Under the pieces are notes generated by a model. That model ran no database searches and had not been told where the DNA came from. It saw only the letters and a program-made list of their open reading frames with translations. This document shows, in pieces, positions 25,761 through 35,000 of a stretch of 64,000 nucleotides of DNA. Position numbers and translations under genes: made by a program. Source of the stretch: DMER64 sp049652385 (GTDB lineage: Bacteria; Bacteroidota; Bacteroidia; Bacteroidales; UBA932); assembly GCA_049652385.1 (NCBI GenBank), contig JBASDX010000009.1:220631-284630 (forward strand). The letters run 5' to 3'. The stretch's first letter is position 1. Each line of letters begins with the position of its first letter.

Positions 25761-26363
25761 ATGACAAATTTTAGCAATCATTGCAACAGGCTGTTTGATA
25801 AAGTAGTAACTGACTACCACGTAGAAGATGACGTAACCGCACCTTGTCGTAACCCGTATGAAGAACAGTCACTTGATTATTTGTTGTATAAAAAATGCCA
25901 TATCGACACGGTGCAATGGCACCTGGAAGATATCATAAGAGATCCCGACATAGACCCAAAAGAGGCGTTGCGTATCAAACGCCTGATAGATGCGTCCAAT
26001 GACAAGCGCACCAGGGCGGTAGAACAGCTGGACGAATTGTTTTACCAAAAATTTTCTGCCACTGCGCCGCTTGCCGGTGCCGGTATCAATACAGAAACGC
26101 CGGCCTGGGCCATAGACAGGTTGTCCATTTTAGCGCTTAAAATTTACCACATGCATATAGAAGCCCGGCGGAAAGACTCTGAAGTAGCCGCGGAATGTCA
26201 TCAAAAGTGGCTGGTATTGCTGGAACAAAGGAAAGATTTATCCCTGGCCATAGACCGTTTGTTGGAAGACCTGCAAACCGGGAAAAAATACATGAAGCTG
26301 TACAAGCAAATGAAGATGTACAACGACCCGGCCCTAAATCCCATTCTGTATGGCAGGAAATAA
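25761..26363 (+). CDS. DUF4254 protein
   Basis: 200 aa, largely helical and charged, without signal peptide or membrane segment. 'NPYEEQSLDYLLYKKCHIDTVQWHLEDIIRDP' and 'IKRLIDASNDKRTRAVEQLD' are typical DUF4254 segments. In Bacteroidota this family sits directly upstream of a family-9 glycosyltransferase, here with a 14-bp overlap. That points to a role in LPS/surface-sugar assembly, though no activity is known. Confidence 0.85.
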   Translation: MTNFSNHCNRLFDKVVTDYHVEDDVTAPCRNPYEEQSLDYLLYKKCHIDTVQWHLEDIIRDPDIDPKEALRIKRLIDASNDKRTRAVEQLDELFYQKFSATAPLAGAGINTETPAWAIDRLSILALKIYHMHIEARRKDSEVAAECHQKWLVLLEQRKDLSLAIDRLLEDLQTGKKYMKLYKQMKMYNDPALNPILYGRK

Positions 26364-27369
26364 GGAACAACCCCGTGTACTATGTCTTAGATTTTCTGCA
26401 TTGGGCGATGCAGCCATAGCGGCCGTTGTCGTAAAAGCGTGCGCAGCCGGCAATCCTCATGCGCATTTTATATTTGCCGGTCCGCCGTTGACGGCACCTT
26501 TGTTTCGTGGTGTACGAAATGTGTCTTTCCTGCCCGTAGATACCACACAATCGTTACGGACCCTGCTGAGCGTGCTCAAAAAGACAAACCCCGACTACAT
26601 AGCTGATCTGCACAACGTTTTGCGGTCTTTTTTGTTGCGGTCCGTTTTTTTCTTCCAGGGCTTGCCGGTGGCCTTTTTGCGTAAAGGACGGAGAGCCCGG
26701 CGCCGGATGCTGGCACGCCCTGCCGCCTCGGCCCCTTTGCGTCCCGTATATGTGCGGTATGCGGACACCTTGGCAAGGCTGGGTTTTTCTGTTCCTTCAC
26801 TTGAGCGGGCGCCGGTTATATCTTTAAAGCCGAGGCCGTGGAAAAAAGCAGGTATTGCTCCTTTTGCCCGCCACAGGGGCAAGCAGTGGGATCCGGAGCG
26901 TATGCGGCGGATAGCTTTTTGGCTGGCCGAGGAGGGAACGCAGGTATTGTTGTTTGGCGGAGGGGAGCGGGAAGCGGCGCTGCTGGAGGAGTGGACCAAA
27001 GATCATGGGAACATCTCTTTGGCACCGGGCGTTGTTCCTTCCCCGGCTCCTGCAGCAGAGTTGCACCAAGAGCAGTTCAAAGCCCTCGCGGCTCTGGACG
27101 TAATGATCAGCATGGATTCGGCTAACATGCATTTTGCCTCGGCCCTGGGTATTCCCGTGATTTCTGTATGGGGAGCCACGCACCCCAAGGCCGGTTTTTA
27201 CGGATACCGGCAAAACCCGAACCGCGCCGTGCAACTGTCCCTGGACTGCCGGCCATGCTCCATATACGGAGCCGGGAAGTGCCATAAAGGCACGTATGAG
27301 TGTTTGGAAAATCTGACCGACGAACAGGTATGGTCATATATCAAAGCGTATGAAGAGCAAACAGATTGA
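26350..27369 (+). CDS. Family 9 glycosyltransferase (heptosyltransferase-like)
   Basis: 339 aa with a GT-B fold. It opens 'VLCLRFSALGDAAIAAVVVKA' (the GT9 'R.S.LGD' signature). The C-terminal half has 'LFGGGEREAALLEEW', 'VMISMDSANMHFASALGIPVISVWGATHPKAGFYG' and 'CSIYGAGKCHKGTYECL', the donor-binding region. It would add heptose or a related sugar to lipid A core in the cytoplasm. It lies between DUF4254 and the U32 gene with overlaps on both sides. Confidence 0.9.
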   Translation: MAGNKEQPRVLCLRFSALGDAAIAAVVVKACAAGNPHAHFIFAGPPLTAPLFRGVRNVSFLPVDTTQSLRTLLSVLKKTNPDYIADLHNVLRSFLLRSVFFFQGLPVAFLRKGRRARRRMLARPAASAPLRPVYVRYADTLARLGFSVPSLERAPVISLKPRPWKKAGIAPFARHRGKQWDPERMRRIAFWLAEEGTQVLLFGGGEREAALLEEWTKDHGNISLAPGVVPSPAPAAELHQEQFKALAALDVMISMDSANMHFASALGIPVISVWGATHPKAGFYGYRQNPNRAVQLSLDCRPCSIYGAGKCHKGTYECLENLTDEQVWSYIKAYEEQTD

Positions 27370-28777
27370 AATAATGGCTCCGGCCGGAAATTGGAGCTGT
27401 CTGGCGGCGGCGGCCCAGGCAGGTGCCGGGTCTGTGTATTTTGGTGTGGGACCATGGAACATGCGAGCCCACGCGGCCCATAATTTTAAAAGGGAAGAGC
27501 TGCCGGACATCGTCCGCTTTTGCCGGCAACACGGTATGCATGCTTATTTGACGGTCAATACAGTGTTTTACGACGATGATTTGCAAGGAGTCAGACAGCT
27601 CTTGCACGATGCGAAAGAAGCCGGGGTTACGGCTGTCATTGCGTCCGATATAGCCGCTATCCTGGAAGCCCGTGCTTTGGGACTGGAGGTCCATATTTCT
27701 ACGCAATTGAACATTTCCAATGTTCAGGCATTGGAATATTACGCCCGTTATGCAGACGTGGTGGTGTTGGCCCGGGAATTGACCTTGCCGCAGATAGCGT
27801 ATATAGCCCGCCAGGTAAAAGAACGGAACATTACGGGACCTTCCGGCAACCGCGTGCGGCTGGAATTATTCTGTCACGGTGCGCTATGTATGGCCGTGTC
27901 GGGTAAATGTTATCTGAGTCTGCATGAATATAACAAATCGGCCAACAGGGGATCTTGCTACCAGATATGCCGCCGGTCTTATACGGTGACCGATAACGAA
28001 ACGGGAGCACAATTGGAGGTAGACCATGAATATATCATGTCGCCGGCCGATTTATGTACCGTTACGTTTTTGGACAAAATACTGGAAGCGGGGATTGAAG
28101 TGCTGAAAATAGAAGGCAGGGCACGTTCAGCGGAATACGTGAAAACAACGACACAGGTATACAGGCAAGCCGTTCAGGCCGTACAGGACGGATTGTATAC
28201 CCCGGCCCTGGCCAAAGAATGGGAAGAGCAACTGAAAACCGTGTTTAACCGTGGTTTTTGGGGAGGATATTACCTGGGAGAGAAACTGGGAGCCTGGAGC
28301 AAAGTATATGGTAATAAAGCCACCCGCAAAAAAACGTACGTGGGCTATGTAACCAATTACTATGCGAAGCCCGGTATAGCCAAAGTAAAAATTGAGGCCG
28401 TTCCGTTACATAAAGGAGAAGATATCCTCATCATAGGCCCTACGACGGGAGTGTTGGAAGATACGGTACGTGAAATCCACGTAGTTGCGCCTGCCGCGGC
28501 CACGCAGCAGCCCGGCAACCACTCCGGCAAACAGCCCGGCACCGACCACTCCGGCAAACAGCCCGGCACCAACCACTCCGGCAAACAGCCCGGCAACGAC
28601 CGCTCCGGTAATCAACTCGGCACCGAACAGTCCGGGACCGACCAGCCCAACACCGATGGTGTCCAATCCCGAAAAGCACAGCCGGCAGACACGGCCCCTC
28701 AAGGTGCGGAATGTACCTTCCCGGTGAGCGGGAAAGTACGCAAGGGCGACAAACTGTACAAAACAGAACCCTGCTGA
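27350..28777 (+). CDS. Peptidase U32 family protein (TrhP/YegQ-like) with a repetitive insert
   Basis: 475 aa. U32 hallmarks: 'MAPAGNWSCLAAAAQAGAGSVYFGV', 'ELFCHGALCMAVSGKCYLS', 'NRGSCYQICRR', 'LKIEGRARSAEYV'. Bacterial U32 proteins of this type support prephenate-dependent 5-hydroxyuridine formation in tRNA (TrhP), and others are collagenase-like. The conserved cysteine cluster is present. Residues 391-435 are an Ala/Pro/Gly-type linker of five 9-residue units (HSGKQPGTD-like) from a 27-bp tandem repeat. It interrupts the C-terminal barrel before 'FPVSGKVRKGDKLYKTEPC'. It overlaps the GT9 gene by 20 bp. Confidence 0.9.
   Translation: MKSKQIEIMAPAGNWSCLAAAAQAGAGSVYFGVGPWNMRAHAAHNFKREELPDIVRFCRQHGMHAYLTVNTVFYDDDLQGVRQLLHDAKEAGVTAVIASDIAAILEARALGLEVHISTQLNISNVQALEYYARYADVVVLARELTLPQIAYIARQVKERNITGPSGNRVRLELFCHGALCMAVSGKCYLSLHEYNKSANRGSCYQICRRSYTVTDNETGAQLEVDHEYIMSPADLCTVTFLDKILEAGIEVLKIEGRARSAEYVKTTTQVYRQAVQAVQDGLYTPALAKEWEEQLKTVFNRGFWGGYYLGEKLGAWSKVYGNKATRKKTYVGYVTNYYAKPGIAKVKIEAVPLHKGEDILIIGPTTGVLEDTVREIHVVAPAAATQQPGNHSGKQPGTDHSGKQPGTNHSGKQPGNDRSGNQLGTEQSGTDQPNTDGVQSRKAQPADTAPQGAECTFPVSGKVRKGDKLYKTEPC
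28520..28654 (+). repeat. 27-bp tandem repeat (about five units) inside the U32 gene
   Basis: Units start at 28520, 28547, 28574, 28601 and 28628. The first three are nearly identical (HSGKQPG plus two residues) and the last two are diverged. The length is a multiple of three, so unit gain or loss would keep the reading frame. Confidence 0.9.
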
Positions 28778-28830
28778 CCGGTGCGCCATCCGGTGCAATG
28801 GCACGCGTTGGCGGGCGCAAAGGACACATC

Positions 28831-28945
28831 CAGCCTCAAGATGGTGCGCAGCTTTTTTGTGCAATATTCATAAACAGCACATTAACAGCATGTTGTAAAA
28901 TGCTCTGCATTTTCTTGCGCACCATCTTGAGGCTGGGCTGCGCAA
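28831..28945. repeat. Long-loop inverted repeat, copy E1 (20-bp perfect arms)
   Basis: Arms 28831-28850 (CAGCCTCAAGATGGTGCGCA) and 28916-28935 are perfectly complementary. They enclose 65 bp and are followed by GGCTGCGCAA. The layout matches copy E2 at 44467-44581, with the same 63-nt spacing between the CTCAA-GGTGCGCA arm cores although the loop sequences have diverged. Confidence 0.85.
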
Positions 28946-28952
28946 ACCCGTC

Positions 28953-28990
28953 GGCGGGTGGGGAGGTTTTTCCGTGCCGCTACAGCCGCC
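28953..28990. repeat. 38-bp direct repeat, copy 1
   Basis: Matches 29718-29755 at 34 of 38 positions (core TTTTCCGTGCCGCTACAGCC). The two copies bracket the A1-B1 pair of double-hairpin elements. Confidence 0.8.
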
Positions 28991-29033
28991 CGCCACATCT
29001 ACACGCAGCAGCAAGCTGGGACTCTTGTTACCA

Positions 29034-29250
29034 GGTAGTGAGTAACACAAAACTACCAACCGTTGCAACATGGTGTATATCTGCACGTTAGCGCTCCGTT
29101 TAAAAAAAGATCACTCACTACCCAGACCGGAAAACACGGAAAAACGGCCTTTTTGCTTCCGGGTAGTGAGTGGCATAAAACGGTGATTAGAGGTAAGTAG
29201 TTGGACAGCAGTGCAGTAGAAGGACGGACAGAAAAACGTTACTCACTACC
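29034..29250. repeat. Double-hairpin element A1 (GTAGTGAGT subtype)
   Basis: 217 bp made of two 89-bp hairpins (29034-29122 and 29162-29250) separated by a 39-bp linker. Each hairpin has 10-bp arms GGTAGTGAGT / ACTCACTACC. The inner two arms can also pair across the linker, which itself contains an AAAAA-cggcc-TTTTT hairpin. Copy A2 at 42632-42848 has identical arms and spacing; loops agree at roughly three quarters of positions by eye. Confidence 0.9.
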
Positions 29251-29300
29251 TAGTCGACAGATGAAGTGTGGCGGCAGGATGGCAAGATAGGCCGTTGCAA

Positions 29301-29517
29301 GGTGATAAGTAACATGAAATAGCATAGTACCGCAAAGTGCATATACTCAGACTGTTAATGCTAAGAGCGAAAAATCGCTACTTATTACCTTTCCCGGAAA
29401 ATGCGGAAAACAGCCCTTTTAGCTTCAGGGTAATAAGTAGTATAAAGCGGTATGGTGCCACAAGACGCTGAATATCAACAAACTGTCACTTATATAACAA
29501 AGCGGTTACTTATTACC
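29301..29517. repeat. Double-hairpin element B1 (GTAATAAGT subtype)
   Basis: 217 bp with the same 89-39-89 layout as A1: hairpins 29301-29389 and 29429-29517. Arms are GGTGATAAGT or GGTAATAAGT with ACTTATTACC (the first hairpin has one G-T pair). The linker (GGAAAA, GCGGAAAA, GCCCTTTTAGCTTC) is homologous to the A-type linker. It lies 50 bp after A1. Confidence 0.9.
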
Positions 29518-29717
29518 TTTCCGAAGAGATGGTCGTCAGCAAACAAGTGGAAGCCTCGGCAAGGAAATTCCGGCTATCGCGGATTGTTGCAAGACGGCAA
29601 GGACTGCGAGGGATTCCGGTGATAGAAATGAAGCGTTGCGGTGTTGTGATGGTAGCAGCGGGACGGGCTGTAGCGGCAAAGGAAAACATAGGCTCCCGAA
29701 AAGGGAGGGGACCCGCC

Positions 29718-29755
29718 GGCAGGCGGGGAGGATTTTCCGTGCCGCTACAGCCGGC
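29718..29755. repeat. 38-bp direct repeat, copy 2
   Basis: Matches 28953-28990 at 34 of 38 positions, same orientation. Confidence 0.8.
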
Positions 29756-29782
29756 CTTGCAGCAAACAAGCGGAAGCCTCGG

Positions 29783-29809
29783 CAAAACACCCGAAGCTTC
29801 CGTGTTTTG
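29783..29809 (-). terminator. Palindromic terminator candidate after ctlX
   Basis: Arms CAAAACAC / GTGTTTTG surround an inner GAAGCTTC palindrome, so the 27 bp are almost fully self-complementary. It is read 38 bp after the ctlX stop on the minus strand and ends in TTTTG. Being palindromic it could work in both directions. Confidence 0.5.
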
Positions 29810-29846
29810 ATGTGAGCCGGCAGAGCCTTCAGCGGGGACCGGCTGA

Positions 29847-30743
29847 CTAGATTACTTCTGCCAACATGCAGCGGGCAGAGCCGCCGCCGTGGGTCTCGAT
29901 GGTTTCCAACGGGACAACCAGCAATTCATTGAAAGAAGTCAACGTTTTCAGCTGCTCCGGAGTCAATGAATCGTGAGCCTGCCTGGACATAACCAAGTAG
30001 GGTACATCATCCGTGCCGAATACCTGGAACATGTTTCCGGCAAAATGCCTCATTTGTTCCGGGGTGATTTCTACGACTGTTTTATTGTCTCTTTCAAAGG
30101 CGTCCAGAAGCTTTTCCTTGTCTTCCTGTTTTGTGACGGCGTCCATGCAGATTACCACGTAGTTTTTACCAATGGTCATGAGTACATTGGTGTGGTATAT
30201 GGGGGCGCCTTTGTCTTCTGCATCGAATATAATGGGCTCAAAAGCCAGGGTTTCACAAACCTGAAGGAACAAATGTTCATGAGTCCTTGGAGAACGGCAG
30301 GCGTAGGCCTTGCTGTTCTTTCTGTCAAAGACCATGCTTCCCGTACCCTCCAGAAAAGCGTCCAGTTTTTCGTGCGGACTGATATCAATCCAACGAATAC
30401 GCGGATAGTGTTGTTCTATGGCGCGGAAGACCGCTTTTTTTCTTTCCAGACGCCGGTTGGGTGCATACATGGGGTAAAGTACGCCTAGTTTTCCTGCGTG
30501 AAAAGAAATCCAATTATTGGGAAAAATGGAATCGGGAGTATGCGGGTCAGGAGTATCATCTACTACAAGTACTTCTACCCCCTTTTGCCGCAACAAGGCC
30601 ACAAAATGATCAAACTCTTCCAATGCTTTTTCCTGCACAACCTTGGGGTCCAGTTCTGTTTGTTGTTGAAATACATTGTTGACGGCCGTTTGGGGATTGT
30701 ATCCAAAACAACAAGGCCGTACCATTAATATTGTGCTACTCAT
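29847..30743 (-). CDS. ctlX: Citrulline hydrolase CtlX (amidinotransferase fold)
   Basis: 298 aa. It has the guanidino-modifying-enzyme fold with 'MVRPCCFGYNPQTAVNN' at the N-terminus, 'PDSIFPNNWISFH' (acidic substrate-binding segment), 'GTGSMVFDR', 'YHTNVLM' (catalytic His region) and 'HGGGSARCMLAEVI', placing the nucleophile Cys at 292. CtlX converts citrulline to ornithine, CO2 and NH3. It follows rocD by 12 bp, which supplies the next step, ornithine to glutamate semialdehyde. Confidence 0.85.
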   Translation of the reverse strand: MSSTILMVRPCCFGYNPQTAVNNVFQQQTELDPKVVQEKALEEFDHFVALLRQKGVEVLVVDDTPDPHTPDSIFPNNWISFHAGKLGVLYPMYAPNRRLERKKAVFRAIEQHYPRIRWIDISPHEKLDAFLEGTGSMVFDRKNSKAYACRSPRTHEHLFLQVCETLAFEPIIFDAEDKGAPIYHTNVLMTIGKNYVVICMDAVTKQEDKEKLLDAFERDNKTVVEITPEQMRHFAGNMFQVFGTDDVPYLVMSRQAHDSLTPEQLKTLTSFNELLVVPLETIETHGGGSARCMLAEVI

Positions 30744-30755
30744 AAAAGGGTCCGT

Positions 30756-31976
30756 TTAATTGTCAAAACTCAGTAGGGACGTCTTGATAAGGTCCAGTGC
30801 TTGCATAAGTTGTGATTCCTTGATAACAAGCGGCGGAGCAAGACGTATGATATGACGGTGGGTGGGTTTGGCCAATACACCGTTTTCAGCCATTTTCATA
30901 CAAACATCCCAAGCCTCCACCCCGTTTTTCGGTTTTATGACTATGGCGTTCAAAAGGCCTTTGCCGCGTACCTGTGTAATCCTGTCCGAAGGGATGCCTT
31001 GCAGGTAATTACGTACAATTTCTCCCAGGTAGGCGGCTCTTTCGGCCAGTTTTTCTTCTTCTACCACCTCCAATGCGGCCTGGGCCACTTTGCAGGCCAA
31101 AGGAAAACCACCAAAGGTAGAGCCGTGTTCCCCCGGCTTGATGGTCAGCATGACGGTATTGTTTGCCAACACGGCAGATACGGGTAGTACGCCTCCTGAA
31201 ATGGCTTTGCCAAGGATAAGGATATCGGGATGTACATCTTCGTGATCGCAGCAAATGCGCGCTCCTGTACGGGCAATACCGGTCTGTATTTCGTCCGCCA
31301 TAAACAACACGTTGTGTTTTTTACACAAAGCGGCGCATTTTTTCAAGTATCCTTCTCCGGGCACGTTTACTCCGGCTTCTCCCTGAATGGGCTCTACCAA
31401 AAAGCCGGCAATCCGCGATCCGTCTTTTTCCAGGATTTCTTCCAGGGCCGGAACGTTGTTGTAGGGAATTTTCACAAAACCCGGCGTGTACGGCCCAAAC
31501 CGACTGTAAGCAGAGGGGTCGGTAGACATGGAAATGATAGAAATAGTACGGCCGTGGAAATTACCTTCACAGCAAACGATCAAAGCCTGATCTTCCGGGA
31601 TGTTCTTTTTGTCATATCCCCATCTGCGGGCCAGTTTGATGGCCGTTTCCACAGCTTCGGCTCCTGTGTTCATGGCTAATATTTTTTCATAGCCGAAGAA
31701 ACGCGTGATGTACTCTTCGTAAGGTCCCAGGGTATCGTTGTAAAAAGCCCGGGAGGTCAGACATAGTTTTTTAGCCTGGTCGGTAAGCGCCTTAACGATT
31801 TTTGGATGGCAATGACCTTGGTTGACGGCTGAGTAAGCAGATAAAAAGTCAAAGTATTTTTTTTCGTTTACATCCCACACGTAGGGGCCTTTTCCCCTTG
31901 TAAGGACAACCGGGAGCGGGTTGTAGTTGTGGGCTCCGTATTCGAGTTCTAAGGATATGTATTCTTGAGCTTTCAT
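30756..31976 (-). CDS. rocD: Ornithine--oxo-acid aminotransferase
   Basis: 406 aa class-III PLP aminotransferase. 'DFLSAYSAVNQGHCHPKIV', 'NTGAEAVETAIKLARRWGY', 'FMADEIQTGIARTG' and the PLP lysine in 'ILGKAISGGVLPVSAV' are present. Start 'MKAQEYISLELEYGAHNYNPLPVVL' is typical of ornithine aminotransferase. It makes glutamate-5-semialdehyde, which cyclises to P5C. A TATCTTCG box (minus, 31983-31990) sits 6 nt before the ATG, so it may also be transcribed apart from the upstream genes. Confidence 0.95.
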   Translation of the reverse strand: MKAQEYISLELEYGAHNYNPLPVVLTRGKGPYVWDVNEKKYFDFLSAYSAVNQGHCHPKIVKALTDQAKKLCLTSRAFYNDTLGPYEEYITRFFGYEKILAMNTGAEAVETAIKLARRWGYDKKNIPEDQALIVCCEGNFHGRTISIISMSTDPSAYSRFGPYTPGFVKIPYNNVPALEEILEKDGSRIAGFLVEPIQGEAGVNVPGEGYLKKCAALCKKHNVLFMADEIQTGIARTGARICCDHEDVHPDILILGKAISGGVLPVSAVLANNTVMLTIKPGEHGSTFGGFPLACKVAQAALEVVEEEKLAERAAYLGEIVRNYLQGIPSDRITQVRGKGLLNAIVIKPKNGVEAWDVCMKMAENGVLAKPTHRHIIRLAPPLVIKESQLMQALDLIKTSLLSFDN

Positions 31977-31982
31977 ATTGTA

Positions 31983-31990
31983 CGAAGATA
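31983..31990 (-). promoter_or_regulatory. -7 promoter box (TATCTTCG) of rocD-ctlX
   Basis: Seven of eight match to TAnnTTTG on the minus strand, inside the 25-bp gap after the tricorn-type protease gene and 6 nt before ATG 31976. Confidence 0.4.
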
Positions 31991-32001
31991 AGAAAGATTT
32001 T

Positions 32002-35000
32002 TTAGTCAGTTAATAATTCTTTTAGAGCCCTGTCCAGCTGCGGATCTCTGTTTCTCAACCGGTCCTCAAAAGTATTTTTTATGCTGATATCGGGAGTGAC
32101 ACCGGTAAACTCCAGGTCTTTGCCATCCAGGGAATAGCATCCCCAGGCAGGTAGTCTGACGGAAGAACCGTCTACCATACCGGCCGATGATGTGAAAATA
32201 ATCCACCGGTACGTTTCTGTGCCTATCAGTTTGGCAATGGACAGCTCTTTAATACCGTTGGAAGTAACTTCGGCGTCACTCAAACTGCGCTCGTTGATAA
32301 GCACTACAATGGGTTTATCGCCCGGAGTCACGTTGGGATGCGTATTGACCTGTCCTTCTCTGTATTTCCAGTGAAAATGGCTTTTACGCGACAGAAAATC
32401 AATGACTTCCCTATGTACGTTTCCGCCGTTGTTAAAACGCAGATCCAGAATAAGCCCGTCTTTGTGTGCCGCGTACGTATGCATGTCTATCAGGAAATTC
32501 TGCAAAGAGCCGGCTCCCATATCGCGCATATGTACATAAGCCAGAGTGCCTTTGGATACGTTCTCTACGTATTCCCTGTTGAAGTCTTCCCATTCTGTAT
32601 AGAGCAGGCTTCTGATGGCGGCTGTGGACGTGGTGTGTAATGTTACGTCGTATGTTTCCTGATTAACACTTTTGGCAAATGTCAAGGTGATTTCTTTATG
32701 CGGTGTGGCCGATAAGAAGTATTGCTCCCTGTTGATCTGTTCATTTATGGCTGTTCCGTTTACGGCTGCCAGCCTGTCACCGGGAGCGATGGGATTCCCT
32801 GCGAAATCTGCCGGTGATTCGGGTACTATTCTGTCAACCACATAAGGATTGTCTTCCCTGAACAGCACGCCGGTGGCCATGGTGGTGTTTTTCCCGGGGG
32901 CAGTTTCTTCCGCTCCCCGTGTGTTGAAGCCCATATGCGAAGAATTGAGTTCGTTGAGCATGTCATTGGTCAGGGTACGCAGATCGTCCCGGGATTGGGC
33001 ATAGGGAAGGAACCGGGCGTAATAGTCGCGTTTTTCTTCCCAATTGATGCCGTGGAAGGTATGATCGTAAAAGTTTTGTTCCAACGTAGCCCAGACTTCG
33101 TAAAACATCTGCTCAAATTCGTGGGTAATGTTTTTATCGGCTTGTGCCGTAAGAGTCACTTTTTCGGCCGAGCCGGCGCCGGGGTTTATCTTGTACAGGC
33201 CGTCCATAGCCAGTGCAAAGAGGTCTTTGCCGTTGGAGATGTATTTTCTGGCCATTCGCAGGCCCTTGATTTGTTTTGCCGGTTTTTGGTCCCAATCTTT
33301 CAGCTCTTGTATGTATACGCCAAAGGTTCCTTCGTGGTTGGATCCGTAAAGCAGCCAGGTCTTGTCCTTTTGTTTGAAAATGAAAGGATTGCTTTGGTTA
33401 CCGCTTCTGACTACACGCTCAAACCTGCGTTGCAGGTATTTTTGATCGATGACAACTGACGAGTCCTTGCCGCTGCTCTTGCTGTTTTGGAACAATTGTT
33501 CATAGGCCTCCGTTGCCAGGGGTTTTTGGTTTTTTTGTAACGCCACTTTATACAAAGACGCAGAAGCTCCGCCCGGATAACTGGCTTCCGTTCTGTTGGT
33601 CAGCAGGTATAAGTATTTTCCGTCGGGCGTAAATACGGGAGCGCTTTCAGAAACGGCGGAGTTGGTCAGATTGGTCACTTCTTTTGTGGCAAAAGAGTAT
33701 ATGTACACGTCTTGCTCAAACATATTCATAGCCGAAAATGCCAGGTGGCTTTGGTCATGGGAGAAAACAATGGAGTAATTTTGATGGGCCCAGAATTCCT
33801 GATCGGCCAATTTTTCCGTCAAATCCTTTTCCGTATCCAGCAACATCAGGCTTCGTTTGCCGCTTACAAAAGCAATTTTGTCTCCTTTGGGAGAAAGTGT
33901 CAGGCTGCGGGCTTTTTCCGGGGCTTCATAAATGAGGGTTTCTGCTCCCGGCAGGTCTGCCCTGCTCTTGAAGATGTGGTAATACCCTTTGTTGGTACGG
34001 GTATAGTACAACGTTTTGCTGTCTTTGCCCCAAACCACTTCCGCTACACGTTCAGCAGAAGGTGTGGGTATTTGTTGGATAAAATTTCCTTTGTCGTCAC
34101 TCACAAACAACATCCCTCTGTAGGAAAATGCCAGTTTTTTACCGTCGGGAGACAAAGCAGCGTCGGTAGGTGTTTCAATTTTTACGCTGATATCTACGTT
34201 TTTCTTTGTATCCACCATAGCAATCTGCGGTTTGTTCAAAGTACCCGTTTCTGTGTCCAGCCAATGGATTTGGTAATCCTTGAGAAAAACAATGCGGGAG
34301 CCGTCGTAGCTTATGGAGGGATAGCGTACCGGTTCTGTGTACCGGGTTATGAATACGCGCTCGTTGTTTACGTGTTTTACCAGGTTGTCTTCTCCGTTTT
34401 CTTCATCGGACACGTAGTACAACGTGCCGTTTTTATCTACCATGGGCCATTGGTCCTTGCCAATCCAGGAAGTCAGCTCTTTGTATTCTTCCGTTTTCGG
34501 ATTCCAGGAAAGGATGTTGGCGTTGTGCTCACCTTTGTAACCTTTTCGTGTGGCAAACCGGTAACTTTCTGCCGATTCGGTGAAATAGAAGGCTCCGGTC
34601 ACCGGGTTTTCCACCAAAGCAGATACGGTGTTGAAATAATGAGGGAACAGCCTTTTAGGCGTTCCTCCCGTCACAGGTACGGAATACACGCTGACGTTGT
34701 TGTACCGGTTAGATTCAAAGTAGATGTGTTTTGAATCGGGCGACCAAGACACGGGAATGTCAGAGGCGTCGTGGTAGGTTAACTGTTCCACAGGGCCTCC
34801 TGCCAAAGGTACCACATAGACGTTATAGTTACCTTCTTCATTGGCCGCAAAAGCCAGAAGAGTACCATCGGGGGATACCAGCGGGGCCGTTTCCGTACCT
34901 TTCATGGATACGATTTTAAGGGCCAGCCCTCCTTCTGCCGGCACGCGGAAAATGTCTCCGTCCCAGGCAAAGAATATATCCTTCCCGTCCGGAGACAGGG

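Larger units (their letters stand above)
28778..29846. other. Gene-free region packed with structured repeats
   Basis: 1069 bp without a convincing gene between the U32 gene and ctlX. In order it holds a GCGCACCGG motif, a long-loop inverted repeat (28831-28935), one copy of a 38-bp direct repeat (28953-28990), two 217-bp double-hairpin elements (29034-29250 and 29301-29517), a conserved flank (29518-29602), the second 38-bp repeat (29718-29755) and a terminator-like palindrome (29783-29809). Short open frames here are not conserved-looking. Confidence 0.8.

Noticed and set aside
28831..28945. E1/E2 as integron attC sites or retron msr-msd
   Set aside because: No GTTRRRY/RYYYAAC core and no integrase or reverse transcriptase in the window; the evidence supports only a structured repeat.
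29034..29517. Possible CRISPR array (regularly spaced ACTCACTACC / ACTTATTACC)
   Set aside because: Arms alternate in orientation, spacings alternate 69/39/69, loops are homologous between copies, and no cas genes are present.
29529..29810. Open frame of 93 codons in the repeat region (MVVSKQVEASARK...)
   Set aside because: It lies across repeat sequence shared with 42.5-42.6 kb, where the frame is not kept, and has low-complexity basic composition and no promoter box.
33712..34734. 340-codon open frame on the plus strand
   Set aside because: Entirely antisense to the tricorn-type protease gene, with no recognisable domain; a shadow of its codon pattern.
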